DNA of 64,000 bases from contig JAQVAV010000001.1 in the NCBI GenBank assembly GCA_028690665.1, positions 310,001-374,000 on the forward strand, in the 5' to 3' direction. Below, piece after piece: positions 54,184-62,734 of the stretch. This stretch comes from Paludibacter sp. Lineage in GTDB: Bacteria > Bacteroidota > Bacteroidia > Bacteroidales > Paludibacteraceae. Every line of letters starts with the position of its first letter. Position 1 is the first letter of the stretch. A program made the translations under genes and the position numbers. The notes under the pieces were generated by a model. It was not told where the DNA came from, made no database searches, and saw only the letters and a program-made list of their open reading frames with translations.

Positions 54184-54229
54184 TTTCACACAATTGTAAT
54201 ATCTTCTTCATATATTTTACTTATTTTTG
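54184..54229 (+). promoter_or_regulatory. Predicted PHO box and -7 element of phoR
   Basis: TTTCACA (54184), TGTAATA (54195), CTTCATA (54206-54212) at an 11-bp period; 13 bases later TTTG (54226-54229) in a perfect TATTTTTG -7 element. An in-frame TTG at 54227 is therefore inside the promoter and cannot start phoR. Confidence 0.6.
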
Positions 54230-54265
54230 CAAAATTCTGAAATTAAAATTGAGAACAAGAACACG

Positions 54266-55540
54266 ATGAACAAACCTGATTTAAAATCACCTTTCTGGCG
54301 TTACTACCTACCTGTTTTTCTGCTATTTTCCATAATCGTACTGGCATTTCAGTACAATCGGGAAAAACATTATAAATCGGATATGCTTGACACGCAACTC
54401 AGCGATTCGAACAACATGATTTTTAGCTATTTGGAAAGTGCAAACGGCTCAGTAGAAAAATTAGATTCAATCATAAAACTGTCGCCCTATTCCAATATAC
54501 GTGTCACGGTTATCGACCTGAGCGGAAAAGTTGTATACGACAATGCAATCGGCAATGTCTCCTTCATGGAGAATCACATTAACAGAAAAGAAGTTGTAAA
54601 AGCGCGTAAAAACGGCGAGGGTTCTCAAATACGAACTTCACACACCAATCATATCGCCTATTATTATCATGCTACCAGATTCGGGAACTGCTATATACGC
54701 TCCTCGGTTCCTTTCGACATGGACGTCTCGGCACTCCTTTCTCCCGACAATATATTCCTCTATTTTTGGCTGGTTATAACCTTTATTATTATCACTGCTT
54801 TATTTTATATGACCAACCGGGTCACCATGAAACAACAACGGGAACAGATTGAACATGATGCCAACATTCGCCGACAGCTCACACAGCAGGTAGCCCACGA
54901 ATTGAAAACCCCGCTAAGCAGCATTATTGGCTACATGGAAACTTTGCACGATAATCCGGACATTAGCCCCGAACGTCAAAAGTTTTTCATCGACCGCAGC
55001 CACTCACAGGCAGTTCGTCTGAGTGAATTATTACAGGATATTTTACTATTAAATCAACTCAATGAAGCTCCTCGTTCCATTGAAATGGAGCCTTTGCTTA
55101 TCAATAAAGTAGTTGAAAATGTACTTGAAGATGTTGAAATGAAAATTCAGGAAAAGAATTTTAAAATTAATACATCTTTTGGTGGCGATGTGTGGATTAA
55201 AGCCAATCCGATATTGGTATATTCCATATTCCGGAACCTGATCGACAATAGTCTTTCGTATGCAGGAGAAAACATTCTGATTAATATTACGGTTACAGGT
55301 GAGGATGCCCAATTCTATCATTTTATGTACAACGACAACGGAACCGGAGTAAAAGAAGAACATCTTCCATTCCTTTTCGACCGATTTTACAGGGTCGACA
55401 AAGGTCGCTCACGCAAAACAGGCGGAACCGGTCTGGGATTATCTATCGTAAAAAACGCTGTCGAATTTCACAAAGGAACCATCACGGCCCGCACCAATAA
55501 CGGAGGCGGATTAGAATTTATATTTACTCTGCATAAATGA
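54266..55540 (+). CDS. phoR: Phosphate-regulon sensor histidine kinase
   Basis: 424 residues from ATG 54266. Two membrane helices (about 14-33, YLPVFLLFSIIVLAF, and about 168-190, IFLYFWLVITFIIITALFYM) enclose a periplasmic domain of about 130 residues. Then HisKA with QVAHELKTPLSSIIGYMETL (His211 is the phospho-acceptor) and HATPase: NLIDNSLSYA (N box), DNGTGVKEEHLPFLFDRFYRVDKGRSR, GGTGLGLSIVKNAVEFH (G boxes). Domain order and neighbours (pst, phoU, phoB) identify it as PhoR; the cognate regulator phoB is 6 kb downstream. Autoregulation is predicted by the PHO box. Confidence 0.88.
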   Translation: MNKPDLKSPFWRYYLPVFLLFSIIVLAFQYNREKHYKSDMLDTQLSDSNNMIFSYLESANGSVEKLDSIIKLSPYSNIRVTVIDLSGKVVYDNAIGNVSFMENHINRKEVVKARKNGEGSQIRTSHTNHIAYYYHATRFGNCYIRSSVPFDMDVSALLSPDNIFLYFWLVITFIIITALFYMTNRVTMKQQREQIEHDANIRRQLTQQVAHELKTPLSSIIGYMETLHDNPDISPERQKFFIDRSHSQAVRLSELLQDILLLNQLNEAPRSIEMEPLLINKVVENVLEDVEMKIQEKNFKINTSFGGDVWIKANPILVYSIFRNLIDNSLSYAGENILINITVTGEDAQFYHFMYNDNGTGVKEEHLPFLFDRFYRVDKGRSRKTGGTGLGLSIVKNAVEFHKGTITARTNNGGGLEFIFTLHK

Positions 55541-55653
55541 TCAAAAGTTCATAAAAAAACATTCATTCTGAGGGTTGGCTATCAACGTGTCAACGCGTTT
55601 TTAATGTAACATATATTTCCTTTCAGTTTCATTTGTATTTCATTTCTCAACAT

Positions 55654-55699
55654 CGTCATATATTTGTAATATAATTGTAACATACATACCCGAATTTTG
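55654..55699 (+). promoter_or_regulatory. Predicted PHO box and -7 element of porin gene
   Basis: CGTCATA (55654), TGTAATA (55665), TGTAACA (55676-55682) at an 11-bp period; 13 bases later TTTG (55696-55699) in GAATTTTG, the same octamer as at 45880. CGTCATA resembles the E. coli PHO heptamer CTGTCAT. Confidence 0.7.
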
Positions 55700-55731
55700 T
55701 GCAATACTAATTACACACGTATTAATATTAC

Positions 55732-57057
55732 ATGAAAATCAAATCTTTTATTGCCTTGTTGCTAACTGCAACAGTGTTCACAACAAACGCACAGGAGCAG
55801 GAACTGACTCCGTTGGAACAATTGCAACAGACTGTAGAAAATCACGAGAACACCCTCGAGAAATTAAAAGGATTAAAAGTCAGCGGCTATATCCAGCCAC
55901 AGTTTCAAATGGGAGAACAGTCAGCCAGCCTGAAAGTCGGCACAGCAAACACCGATCAGGATGGCAATAAAATTGCCGCTCCTTTCAACCGATTCGGGAT
56001 ACGCCGTGGCAGACTAAAATTCACTTATGACAATGGCGGAATCGCTTCCGGAGTTTTTCAACTGAATATTACCGACAAACCGGGACTTAGCGGAGCTACC
56101 ATACAACTTAAAGAGGCTTATCTCAATGTAAAAGATCCGTGGATCAATACGATGGGGCTGCGTGCAGGAGTATTCGACCGGCCTTTTGGAAATGAAATTT
56201 CTTATTCTTCATCATTACTTGAATCAACCGAACGCTCTAAAGTTATTCAGGCTTTCTTTCCCGAAGAATGTGACCTTGGAGCCATGGTGATACTTCAACC
56301 GGCTAAAACATCTCAATTCAATTTTATAAAATTCGAAGGCGGACTTTTTGCAGGCAATGCAATAAACCCTGAAACCGACAATAAAAAAGATTTTATTGGT
56401 CACATTGTAGCATCAAAAACTATCGGTTCTTCGGCCAAATGGGGTTTTGGAGTTTCATATTACAACGGTGGTGTTTATCAAACCAATAATGTTGTATACT
56501 CTATGAACGACAACGTATTTACAAAAAACAACAACACCTCCAACACCGGAGCTTATGCAAAACGGGAATACTACGGAATCGACGGACAATTCAGTATTGA
56601 AACTACTGCCGGCATGACTCAGGTCAGAGCAGAATATATGGCCGGAACCCAGCCGGGAACAGCCAAAAGCAGTACAAGTCCGAACCGCAATGCACTCCCG
56701 GAAGCTACCGACACCTATATCCGTCCGGCAGGAGGCTGGTATGCTATTCTCGTCCAGGATTTGGGACAAACCCCGTTTTCAGCAGTCGTAAAATACGATG
56801 TTTACGATCCCAACACCCATGTAAGTGGCAATGAAATAGGCGTTGCAAATTCATACACAAGTGCAACAGACCTGAAATACTCAACCTTGGGATTCGGCGC
56901 TTTATGGAGAATAAATCCATCTCTACATATGCAGGTTTACTATGAAATGGTACAAAATGAAGCATCAGCAGAATTAGCCAACAGTGACGTACTAAAAGAT
57001 TACTCGACAAATTTAAAAGACAATATATTCACTCTCAGATTGCAATTTAAATTCTGA
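55732..57057 (+). CDS. Phosphate-selective porin (OprO/OprP family)
   Basis: 441 residues. Signal peptide MKIKSFIALLLTATVFTTNA with Gln+1, a short coiled-coil (LEQLQQTVENHENTLEKLKG), then a barrel beginning LKVSGYIQPQFQMGEQ and containing NRFGIRRGRLKFTYDNGG, PWINTMGLRAGVFDRPFGNEI and KVIQAFFPEECDLGAMV, ending FTLRLQFKF. This matches the OprO/OprP family of anion/phosphate-selective outer-membrane porins (usually 400-440 residues, a trimer). It brings phosphate to PstS in the periplasm. Own PHO box; pstS has a separate one downstream. Confidence 0.9.
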   Translation: MKIKSFIALLLTATVFTTNAQEQELTPLEQLQQTVENHENTLEKLKGLKVSGYIQPQFQMGEQSASLKVGTANTDQDGNKIAAPFNRFGIRRGRLKFTYDNGGIASGVFQLNITDKPGLSGATIQLKEAYLNVKDPWINTMGLRAGVFDRPFGNEISYSSSLLESTERSKVIQAFFPEECDLGAMVILQPAKTSQFNFIKFEGGLFAGNAINPETDNKKDFIGHIVASKTIGSSAKWGFGVSYYNGGVYQTNNVVYSMNDNVFTKNNNTSNTGAYAKREYYGIDGQFSIETTAGMTQVRAEYMAGTQPGTAKSSTSPNRNALPEATDTYIRPAGGWYAILVQDLGQTPFSAVVKYDVYDPNTHVSGNEIGVANSYTSATDLKYSTLGFGALWRINPSLHMQVYYEMVQNEASAELANSDVLKDYSTNLKDNIFTLRLQFKF

Positions 57058-57091
57058 TAAATTATAACACTTGTCACACAGATAATCTTCT

Positions 57092-57137
57092 TTTAATTCA
57101 TCTGTAACATCGCTGTAATACATATAACGTAATTTCG
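57092..57137 (+). promoter_or_regulatory. Predicted PHO box and -7 element of pstS
   Basis: TTTAATT (57092), TGTAACA (57103), TGTAATA (57114-57120) at an 11-bp period; 13 bases later TTCG (57134-57137) in TAATTTCG, a near -7 element. Confidence 0.7.
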
Positions 57138-57193
57138 TTTCGCATTAAAAAATCATGAATAAGAACAACTAATTTTAAACACAATAAATAGTT

Positions 57194-58009
57194 ATGAAAC
57201 GTATTTTATTTTCATTAGCAATGGTTGCCATGATCAGTTCAATGAGTATGGCACAAAAGATCAAAGGGTCTGACACCGTTTTGCCTTTGTCACAACACGA
57301 GGCTGAAACATATATGAAAAAAAATCCTTCTGCAAGAGTGACCGTAACCGGTGGAGGTTCAGGCATAGGACTGGCAGCACTTATCGAAGGAACAACCGAT
57401 ATTGCCATGGCATCACGCAAAATCAAATTCGACGAAAAAATGAAAATGCAAAATGGCGGTAAAACAGTAAAAGAAATCAAAATAGCTCAGGATGCTTTGT
57501 CTGTTGTGGTAAATAAAACAAATAAAGTATCAAAGCTTACCCGCGAACAACTTGAAGGTATTTTTACGGGAAAAATAAAAAACTGGAAAGAAGTAGGCGG
57601 AGCAAACATGCCTATTATCGCTTACTCCCGTGAAACAACTTCCGGAACATACGAGTTCTTTAAAGAACATGTAATGAAAAACAAAAACTACAAATCTGGG
57701 ATTCTGAGTATGCCGGCAACCGGTGCTATTATCCAGTCGGTCAGCCAGACTCCGGGTGCTATCGGTTATGTAGGAATGGCTTATGTAACAAAAGACGTAA
57801 AAGACATCAGCGTTTCTTACGATGGAGGTAAAACTTATGTCGAACCGACCGTAGCGAATGCCACTTCTGGCAAATATCCCGTTGTTCGTCCACTGTTCTA
57901 CTATTACGAAGGCAAATCGGAAGCTAAAGTAAAACCTTTCATCAATTTTGTACTTTCTGCTGAAGGTCAGAAAATTGTTCAGACGACAGGTTATCTACCT
58001 ATAAAATAA
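57194..58009 (+). CDS. pstS: Phosphate ABC transporter substrate-binding protein
   Basis: 271 residues. Signal peptide MKRILFSLAMVAMISSMSMA with Gln+1; KGSDTVLPL, VTGGGSGIGLAALIEGTTDIAMASRK and YSRETTSGTYEFF (145-157) form the phosphate-binding site of the short Bacteroidota/archaeal-type PstS; QTPGAIGYVGMAYV follows. It is soluble and periplasmic, not a lipoprotein. First gene of the pstSCAB-phoU operon with a PHO box 57-102 nt upstream; a hairpin separates it from pstC. Confidence 0.93.
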   Translation: MKRILFSLAMVAMISSMSMAQKIKGSDTVLPLSQHEAETYMKKNPSARVTVTGGGSGIGLAALIEGTTDIAMASRKIKFDEKMKMQNGGKTVKEIKIAQDALSVVVNKTNKVSKLTREQLEGIFTGKIKNWKEVGGANMPIIAYSRETTSGTYEFFKEHVMKNKNYKSGILSMPATGAIIQSVSQTPGAIGYVGMAYVTKDVKDISVSYDGGKTYVEPTVANATSGKYPVVRPLFYYYEGKSEAKVKPFINFVLSAEGQKIVQTTGYLPIK

Positions 58010-58022
58010 CAATATAAATAAA

Positions 58023-58052
58023 CCTGTCCGGTTGAATTTACATCCGGATAGG
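58023..58052 (+). repeat. Hairpin between pstS and pstC (attenuator candidate)
   Basis: CCTGTCCGG (58023-58031) pairs with CCGGATAGG (58044-58052), one G-T pair, followed by CTTATTCCTTTTC. It may reduce read-through so that PstS is made in excess of the membrane parts. Confidence 0.5.
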
Positions 58053-58082
58053 CTTATTCCTTTTCTTTAAATACATTTTATC

Positions 58083-59288
58083 GTGTTCAGAAAAAAGAAA
58101 AACAAATTTTTTGAGATTCTGATTGAGTGGATGTTACGACTTAGCGGAAGCGCCACAACTATCATTATCCTGCTGATAAGTATCTTCCTGTTTACCGAGG
58201 GGTGGGGCCTTTTTAAATCTTCAACTGTTGAGAAGGGTTACGTCCTTTGTATCAACAAAGAAAATAAAATTAAGAATCTTACTCCGGAACAAATAAAAGA
58301 AATTTTCGATGGCAATATTACTTCATGGAAAGAGGTAGGTGGAGATGACATACCTATCGAGCCAATGCGCATGGATGAGGTAATAGGCATGTTTTCGGAA
58401 GAAGAAATAGGATCAGATTTTGAACATTTGCCCGAAAGACTGAGCGATGTTACCGCTGAACACAAAGGAATCCTCGGATTCTTTCCGGAGCAGTTTATCG
58501 ACATAAAATTCAAAGGAAAAGTATTGCCTGCCGAAACCATAAGTCCGAAAGACTATTTCGGAGGAAAAGAGTGGTTTCCTACCGCAACTCCGGCTGCCCA
58601 GTTCGGAATTCTCCCGCTGTTGCTTGGTACATTATGGGTAAGCCTTGGCGCCATACTTTTAGCGCTTCCTTTCGGATTGGCCGTAGCTATTTATTTAGCT
58701 GAACTTGCCAATCCCACTGTCAGAAAAATATTAAAACCGGTTATCGAACTATTAGCCGGAATCCCTTCGGTTGTTTACGGATTTTTCGGACTGATTGTAA
58801 TCGTCCCCATGATTCGTAATGTATTTAATTTGCCTGTTGGCGAAACAGCACTGGCCGGAAGTATCGTGTTAGCCATCATGGCCCTACCTACTATAATTAC
58901 CGTAGCGGAGGATTCGATGCGCAATACGCCACTTGCCATGAAAGAATCGAGCCTTGCACTTGGCGCTACACACTGGCAAACGATTTACCATGTAATTATA
59001 CCTTACGCCTCGTCGGGAATTATGGCGGCTGTTGTTTTAGGAATTGGGCGCGCTATCGGCGAAACCATGGCGGTGCTGATGGTCACTGGGAATGCGGCGG
59101 TTATTCCTCATACATTTACCGAGCCGGTTCGTACAATTCCGGCCACTATTGCCGCAGAACTTGGCGAAGCTTCGGTCGGGAGCGTACAATATCAGGCTTT
59201 ATTTATGCTCGGAGCCATTTTATTTATACTTACATTGATTATCAGTATCTGGGCTGAGGTCATCCGCAAAGAGCCCCATGCTGAATAA
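58083..59288 (+). CDS. pstC: Phosphate ABC transporter permease with PstS-like loop
   Basis: 401 residues, GTG start at 58083. First membrane helix at about 23-42; then a large periplasmic loop (about 43-170); then the PstC permease core (about 175-395) with VYGFFGLIVIVPMIRNVF, MKESSLALGATHWQTIYHVIIP and GIGRAIGETMAVLMVTGN. The loop is homologous to PstS of the same operon: INKENKIKNLTPEQIKEIFDG then NITSWKEVGGDDIPI (57-92) matches NKTNKVSKLTREQLEGIFTG then KIKNWKEVGGANMPI of PstS, and KGILGFFPEQF matches PGAIGYVGMAY. The phosphate-binding SRETTSGT is not preserved (MRMDEVIG). E. coli PstC is about 320 residues with no such insertion. Local GC rises in this gene (38 of 60 bases in 59041-59100). 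Confidence 0.9.
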   Translation: MFRKKKNKFFEILIEWMLRLSGSATTIIILLISIFLFTEGWGLFKSSTVEKGYVLCINKENKIKNLTPEQIKEIFDGNITSWKEVGGDDIPIEPMRMDEVIGMFSEEEIGSDFEHLPERLSDVTAEHKGILGFFPEQFIDIKFKGKVLPAETISPKDYFGGKEWFPTATPAAQFGILPLLLGTLWVSLGAILLALPFGLAVAIYLAELANPTVRKILKPVIELLAGIPSVVYGFFGLIVIVPMIRNVFNLPVGETALAGSIVLAIMALPTIITVAEDSMRNTPLAMKESSLALGATHWQTIYHVIIPYASSGIMAAVVLGIGRAIGETMAVLMVTGNAAVIPHTFTEPVRTIPATIAAELGEASVGSVQYQALFMLGAILFILTLIISIWAEVIRKEPHAE

Positions 59289-59300
59289 GTTTTTTAAGAT

Positions 59301-60155
59301 ATGAAAAGCAACAATATACATAAAAAGGTATCGCAAAATGTCATGTTCTGGATTTTCAGAATTATGAGCTTTAGTGTTGTTGCCATCCTTTTTTGGATTA
59401 TCGGATTTATTGTTTACCGGGGTATAGGAGTTATAAATTGGGAGTTTCTCACCGCGGCCCCCGAAGAAGGAATGACTAAAGGAGGTATCTTCCCGGCTAT
59501 TGTCGGAACTTTCTATTTAGTAATAGGAAGTATGCTGGTAGCCTTTCCCATAGGAGTTATGTCTGGCATTTACATGAATGAATATGCCACAAACAAGCAT
59601 ATTGTCCGGGTTATCCGGATTATGACCAATAATCTGGGAGGCATTCCGTCCATTGTTTTTGGTCTTTTCGGAATGTCGCTTTTTGTAAACAAACTTGGTT
59701 TTGGCGATTCCATTCTGGCGGGTTCACTTACGCTCGGACTGCTTGCGCTTCCTTTGATTATCCGTATAACCGAAGAAGCCTTAAAAGCCATTCCCGACAG
59801 TTATCGCCACGGAAGTTTGGCTTTGGGAGCTACCAAACTGCAAACCATCGGAAGAGTGGTACTACCGGCTGCATTTCCCAATATTATGACAGGACTGATT
59901 CTTTCCATCGGACGTGTATCCGGCGAAACAGCTCCAATTCTGTTTACGGCAGCCGCCTACTTTCTGCCCAAATTACCATCGTCAATTTACGATCAGGTAA
60001 TGGCGCTTCCTTATCACCTGTATGTGATTGCAACCAGCGGAACTGACCTGGAAGCTACGCGCCCAATGGCTTACGGAACCGCTTTGGTACTGATTGTTAT
60101 TGTATTGATTATGAATCTTCTTGCTAATTATCTGCGGAAGAAGTTTACAAAATAA
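59301..60155 (+). CDS. pstA: Phosphate ABC transporter permease
   Basis: 284 residues, 12 bp after pstC. About six membrane helices. PstA-type blocks: [78 protein letters not shown] (EAA-like loop contacting PstB) and [19 protein letters not shown]. It forms the inner-membrane channel with PstC. Ends in NYLRKKFTK. No PstS-like loop here. Confidence 0.94.
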   Translation: MKSNNIHKKVSQNVMFWIFRIMSFSVVAILFWIIGFIVYRGIGVINWEFLTAAPEEGMTKGGIFPAIVGTFYLVIGSMLVAFPIGVMSGIYMNEYATNKHIVRVIRIMTNNLGGIPSIVFGLFGMSLFVNKLGFGDSILAGSLTLGLLALPLIIRITEEALKAIPDSYRHGSLALGATKLQTIGRVVLPAAFPNIMTGLILSIGRVSGETAPILFTAAAYFLPKLPSSIYDQVMALPYHLYVIATSGTDLEATRPMAYGTALVLIVIVLIMNLLANYLRKKFTK

Positions 60156-60189
60156 TTATTGTAAAAAAAGAAATAAAATATATTACCCA

Positions 60190-60939
60190 ATGAAATTAGA
60201 AGCCAAAAACGTAAATTTTTTCTACGGTGATTTTCACGCACTGAAAGACATCAATATGAAAATTGAGTCGAATACTGTTACGGCATTTATCGGCCCTTCA
60301 GGATGCGGAAAATCGACGTTTTTGCGACTGTTCAACAGAATGAACGACCTGATTGCCGACACTCATCTCGATGGAGAATGTATGCTCGGTGATACAAATA
60401 TATATGATAAAAGTATTTCGGTTGACGAATTACGCAAAACCGTCGGAATGGTGTTTCAGAAACCCAATCCGTTTCCAAAATCAATTTTTGAAAATGTAGC
60501 TTACGGGCTTCGCATCAACGGAGAACGAAGCAAAAGTGTTATCGAAGATACGGTTGAAACCTCGCTTCGCCAGGCAGCTCTGTGGGAGGAAGTAAAAGAC
60601 AAACTCAAAAAATCGGCCTATGCGCTCTCTGGAGGTCAGCAGCAACGTTTGTGTATTGCCCGGGCTTTGGCCGTAAATCCGTCGGTGATTCTGATGGACG
60701 AACCGGCTTCGGCGTTGGACCCTATTTCCACTTCAAAAATAGAAGAACTTATTTTTGAACTGAAAAACCATTACACCGTTGTCATTGTAACGCACAACAT
60801 GCAACAGGCTGCTCGTGTAAGCGATAAAACAGGATTTTTCATGCTTGGCGAACTGATTGAATACGATGATACCAAGAAAATCTTCCTGAATCCTGAAAAA
60901 GAACAAACACAAAATTACATAACAGGTCGATTTGGATAG
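60190..60939 (+). CDS. pstB: Phosphate ABC transporter ATPase
   Basis: 249 residues from ATG 60190; an in-frame TTG at 60121 overlapping pstA gives an unlikely extension. Walker [11 protein letters not shown]-loop [14 protein letters not shown], signature [16 protein letters not shown], Walker [15 protein letters not shown]-loop VTHNMQQ. PstB-type (e.g. [14 protein letters not shown]), cytoplasmic. Drives phosphate uptake through PstCA; 35 bp after pstA. Confidence 0.96.
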   Translation: MKLEAKNVNFFYGDFHALKDINMKIESNTVTAFIGPSGCGKSTFLRLFNRMNDLIADTHLDGECMLGDTNIYDKSISVDELRKTVGMVFQKPNPFPKSIFENVAYGLRINGERSKSVIEDTVETSLRQAALWEEVKDKLKKSAYALSGGQQQRLCIARALAVNPSVILMDEPASALDPISTSKIEELIFELKNHYTVVIVTHNMQQAARVSDKTGFFMLGELIEYDDTKKIFLNPEKEQTQNYITGRFG

Positions 60940-60968
60940 TAAATCAATACTTTATCACATCAAAAATT

Positions 60969-61631
60969 ATGAAACATACAGAATCAGAATTAGTTGATAT
61001 AAAAAATTCCATTTCAGAAATGTGGAATTTAGTTCAGAGCCAGTTTGAAAAAGCCAAAACAGCGTTACTTAACTCAGACGAGGATCTGGCACGTGTAGTT
61101 ATTTCCACCGAAAAACGGGTGAACGCATTTGAACTAAAAATTGACAGCGATTGCGAAAATTACATTGCGCTTTTCAGTCCGGTAGCTATTGATTTGAGAC
61201 TTGTACTTTCAATGATTAAAATCAACAAAACGCTAGAACGCATAGGAGACTTTGCCGACGGGATCGCCCGTTTTGTACTCGAATCGGATGAACATGGCAG
61301 TCATCTCGAACTCTTAAAAGAAATCGATGTAGAAACGATGCTGGTCGCAGTTGAGACTATGCTTGAAAAAACACTTCAGGCCATTACAACTGAGAACACG
61401 GCTCAGGCCGGCATGGTATTTTCAATTGACAATTCCATAGATACCCTTTATGCTGAAGCTATTAAAAAATTAGCAGGACATGTCGTAACAAACCCGAATG
61501 ATGCGCTGTATGTATTGCACTTAATGACAGTTCTTCGTAAAATTGAACGTGCAGGCGACCATTGTAATAACATCATGGAAGAAATAGTTTTTTATCTGGA
61601 TGCCAAAGTACTCAAGCATCAGAAAAAATAA
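60969..61631 (+). CDS. phoU: Phosphate signalling protein
   Basis: 220 residues, all helical, with two three-helix PhoU repeats: VVISTEKRVNAFELKIDSDC and SPVAIDLRLVLSMIKINKTLERIGDFADGIARF, then the second copy ending in LYVLHLMTVLRKIERAGDHCNNIMEEIVFYLDAK. The acidic metal-binding ERIGDFAD and ERAGDHCNN motifs (E-x2-x-D-x2-N/D type) are present. PhoU restrains the Pst system and PhoR when phosphate is plentiful. 30 bp after pstB; an A/T-only hairpin (61661-61688) may end the operon weakly. Confidence 0.93.
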   Translation: MKHTESELVDIKNSISEMWNLVQSQFEKAKTALLNSDEDLARVVISTEKRVNAFELKIDSDCENYIALFSPVAIDLRLVLSMIKINKTLERIGDFADGIARFVLESDEHGSHLELLKEIDVETMLVAVETMLEKTLQAITTENTAQAGMVFSIDNSIDTLYAEAIKKLAGHVVTNPNDALYVLHLMTVLRKIERAGDHCNNIMEEIVFYLDAKVLKHQKK

Positions 61632-61733
61632 AATGCCTAAAAATGGAATAAATTAAGATTATAAAAAAACTGCTCATGACTTTTTTATTTTCATCCAGGC
61701 AAATTGCTATTATTCAGTATTTTTATATTTCTT

Positions 61734-61790
61734 TGTAACACTTTTGTAATCTCTATTACACGGAATCGAAACATTAATATTTTTTCTTTG
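61734..61790 (+). promoter_or_regulatory. Predicted PHO box and -7-like element of phoB
   Basis: TGTAACA (61734), TGTAATC (61745), then degenerate TTACACG (61756) and CGAAACA (61767-61773) at an 11-bp period; 13 bases later TTTG (61787-61790) in TTTCTTTG. Two of the four copies are good. Confidence 0.5.
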
Positions 61791-61845
61791 TATTGATATT
61801 AAAAACAAAAGACAATTTATGTCAAAATAAAATATAGAACTACTT

Positions 61846-62532
61846 ATGAATCAATATCGTATTTTAGTAGTCGATGACGAAGAAGATTTATGTGAAATTC
61901 TTCAGTTCAATCTTGAAACTGAAGGTTATCAGGTTGATGTTTCATACTCGGCTGAAGAAGCTCTGAAAAGAGACTTATCAGAATACAATCTCTTTCTGCT
62001 TGATGTCATGATGGGAGAAATGTCCGGATTTAAATTGGCAAGAGTGCTGCATGACAATCCTAAGACAATAGGCATTCCTATTATTTTTCTTACAGCCAAA
62101 GACACTGAAAATGATCGTCTTACAGGTTTCAATATCGGGGCCGATGATTATATTTCAAAGCCTTTCTCTATTCGTGAAGTACTGGCTCGCGTAAAAGCGG
62201 TCATCAGGCGTTCAGGAATAAATACAGCAGAAGCTCCCGTTCAGGAACTTTCATACGACAAGCTTGTAATGCAGCTCGACAAGAAAAAAGTTTTACTCAA
62301 TGGAGAAGAAATTCCATTTACCAAAAAAGAATACGAAATTCTGAAACTTTTTCTCGAAAATAAAAACCGCGTTTTCACACGCGAAGAAATGCTTTCGCGT
62401 GTCTGGAGTGATGAAGTAATTGTCCTTGACCGTACCATTGATGTAAACATAACACGGTTGCGAAAAAAAATCGGCCCTTATGGCAAAAACATAGTTACCC
62501 GATTAGGATATGGCTATTGTTTCGAAGAATAA
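61846..62532 (+). CDS. phoB: Phosphate-regulon response regulator
   Basis: 228 residues. Receiver with acidic pocket Asp10-Asp11, phospho-acceptor Asp53 (LLDVMMGEMSGF), Thr in IIFLTAKD and Lys in DYISKPF; then an OmpR-type winged helix (about 130-228) with EIPFTKKEYEILKLFLENKNRVFTREEMLSRVWSDE and DRTIDVNITRLRKKIG, ending TRLGYGYCFEE. Identified as PhoB by its neighbours (pst-phoU, phoR). It should bind the 11-bp TGTAA(C/T)A repeats of the island as a tandem dimer. Own promoter and terminator, separate from pst. Confidence 0.88.
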   Translation: MNQYRILVVDDEEDLCEILQFNLETEGYQVDVSYSAEEALKRDLSEYNLFLLDVMMGEMSGFKLARVLHDNPKTIGIPIIFLTAKDTENDRLTGFNIGADDYISKPFSIREVLARVKAVIRRSGINTAEAPVQELSYDKLVMQLDKKKVLLNGEEIPFTKKEYEILKLFLENKNRVFTREEMLSRVWSDEVIVLDRTIDVNITRLRKKIGPYGKNIVTRLGYGYCFEE

Positions 62533-62560
62533 CAAATAAACTTTCAATGAAGAAATATAC

Positions 62561-62597
62561 CAAACGCCGGGAATGAACTTTTCCGGCGTTTGTTTTT
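62561..62597 (+). terminator. Terminator of phoB
   Basis: CAAACGCCGG (62561-62570) pairs perfectly with CCGGCGTTTG (62583-62592), then TTTTTC. Confidence 0.92.
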
Positions 62598-62708
62598 CAT
62601 CCGGGCTTGACAAACAGTTAGAATTCAACTCAGGTATTTCAACGAAATCAACTGTATGCAGAAACCGAAGATAATGCTTGCATATTTTATTACGCTCATA
62701 AATATTTA

Positions 62709-62716
62709 TATCTTTG
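62709..62716 (+). promoter_or_regulatory. -7 promoter element of glutaminyl cyclase gene
   Basis: TATCTTTG, 18 nt before the ATG at 62735. The in-frame TTG at 62714 lies within this element, which supports the ATG as start. Confidence 0.55.
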
Positions 62717-62734
62717 CTTCTCATTTGTTTAAAT

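Larger units (their letters stand above)
53830..54265. other. Divergent control region between plcP-like and phoR operons
   Basis: 436 bp, no gene seen. It holds a degenerate PHO ladder for the leftward gene near its left end and a clear one for phoR at its right end (separate entries). The middle, about 53920-54180, is A/T-rich with no frame or hairpin I can support. Confidence 0.5.

Noticed and set aside
54227..54265. Longer phoR from TTG 54227
   Set aside because: The codon is within the perfect TATTTTTG -7 element; ATG 54266 begins a sensible kinase N-terminus.
55605..55611. TGTAACA between phoR and the porin gene as an additional PHO box
   Set aside because: Not in phase with the 55654-55682 ladder and without a partner at 11 or 22 bp.
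60121..60189. Extension of pstB upstream to 60121
   Set aside because: TTG start overlapping pstA; the family begins at the MKLEAKN position.
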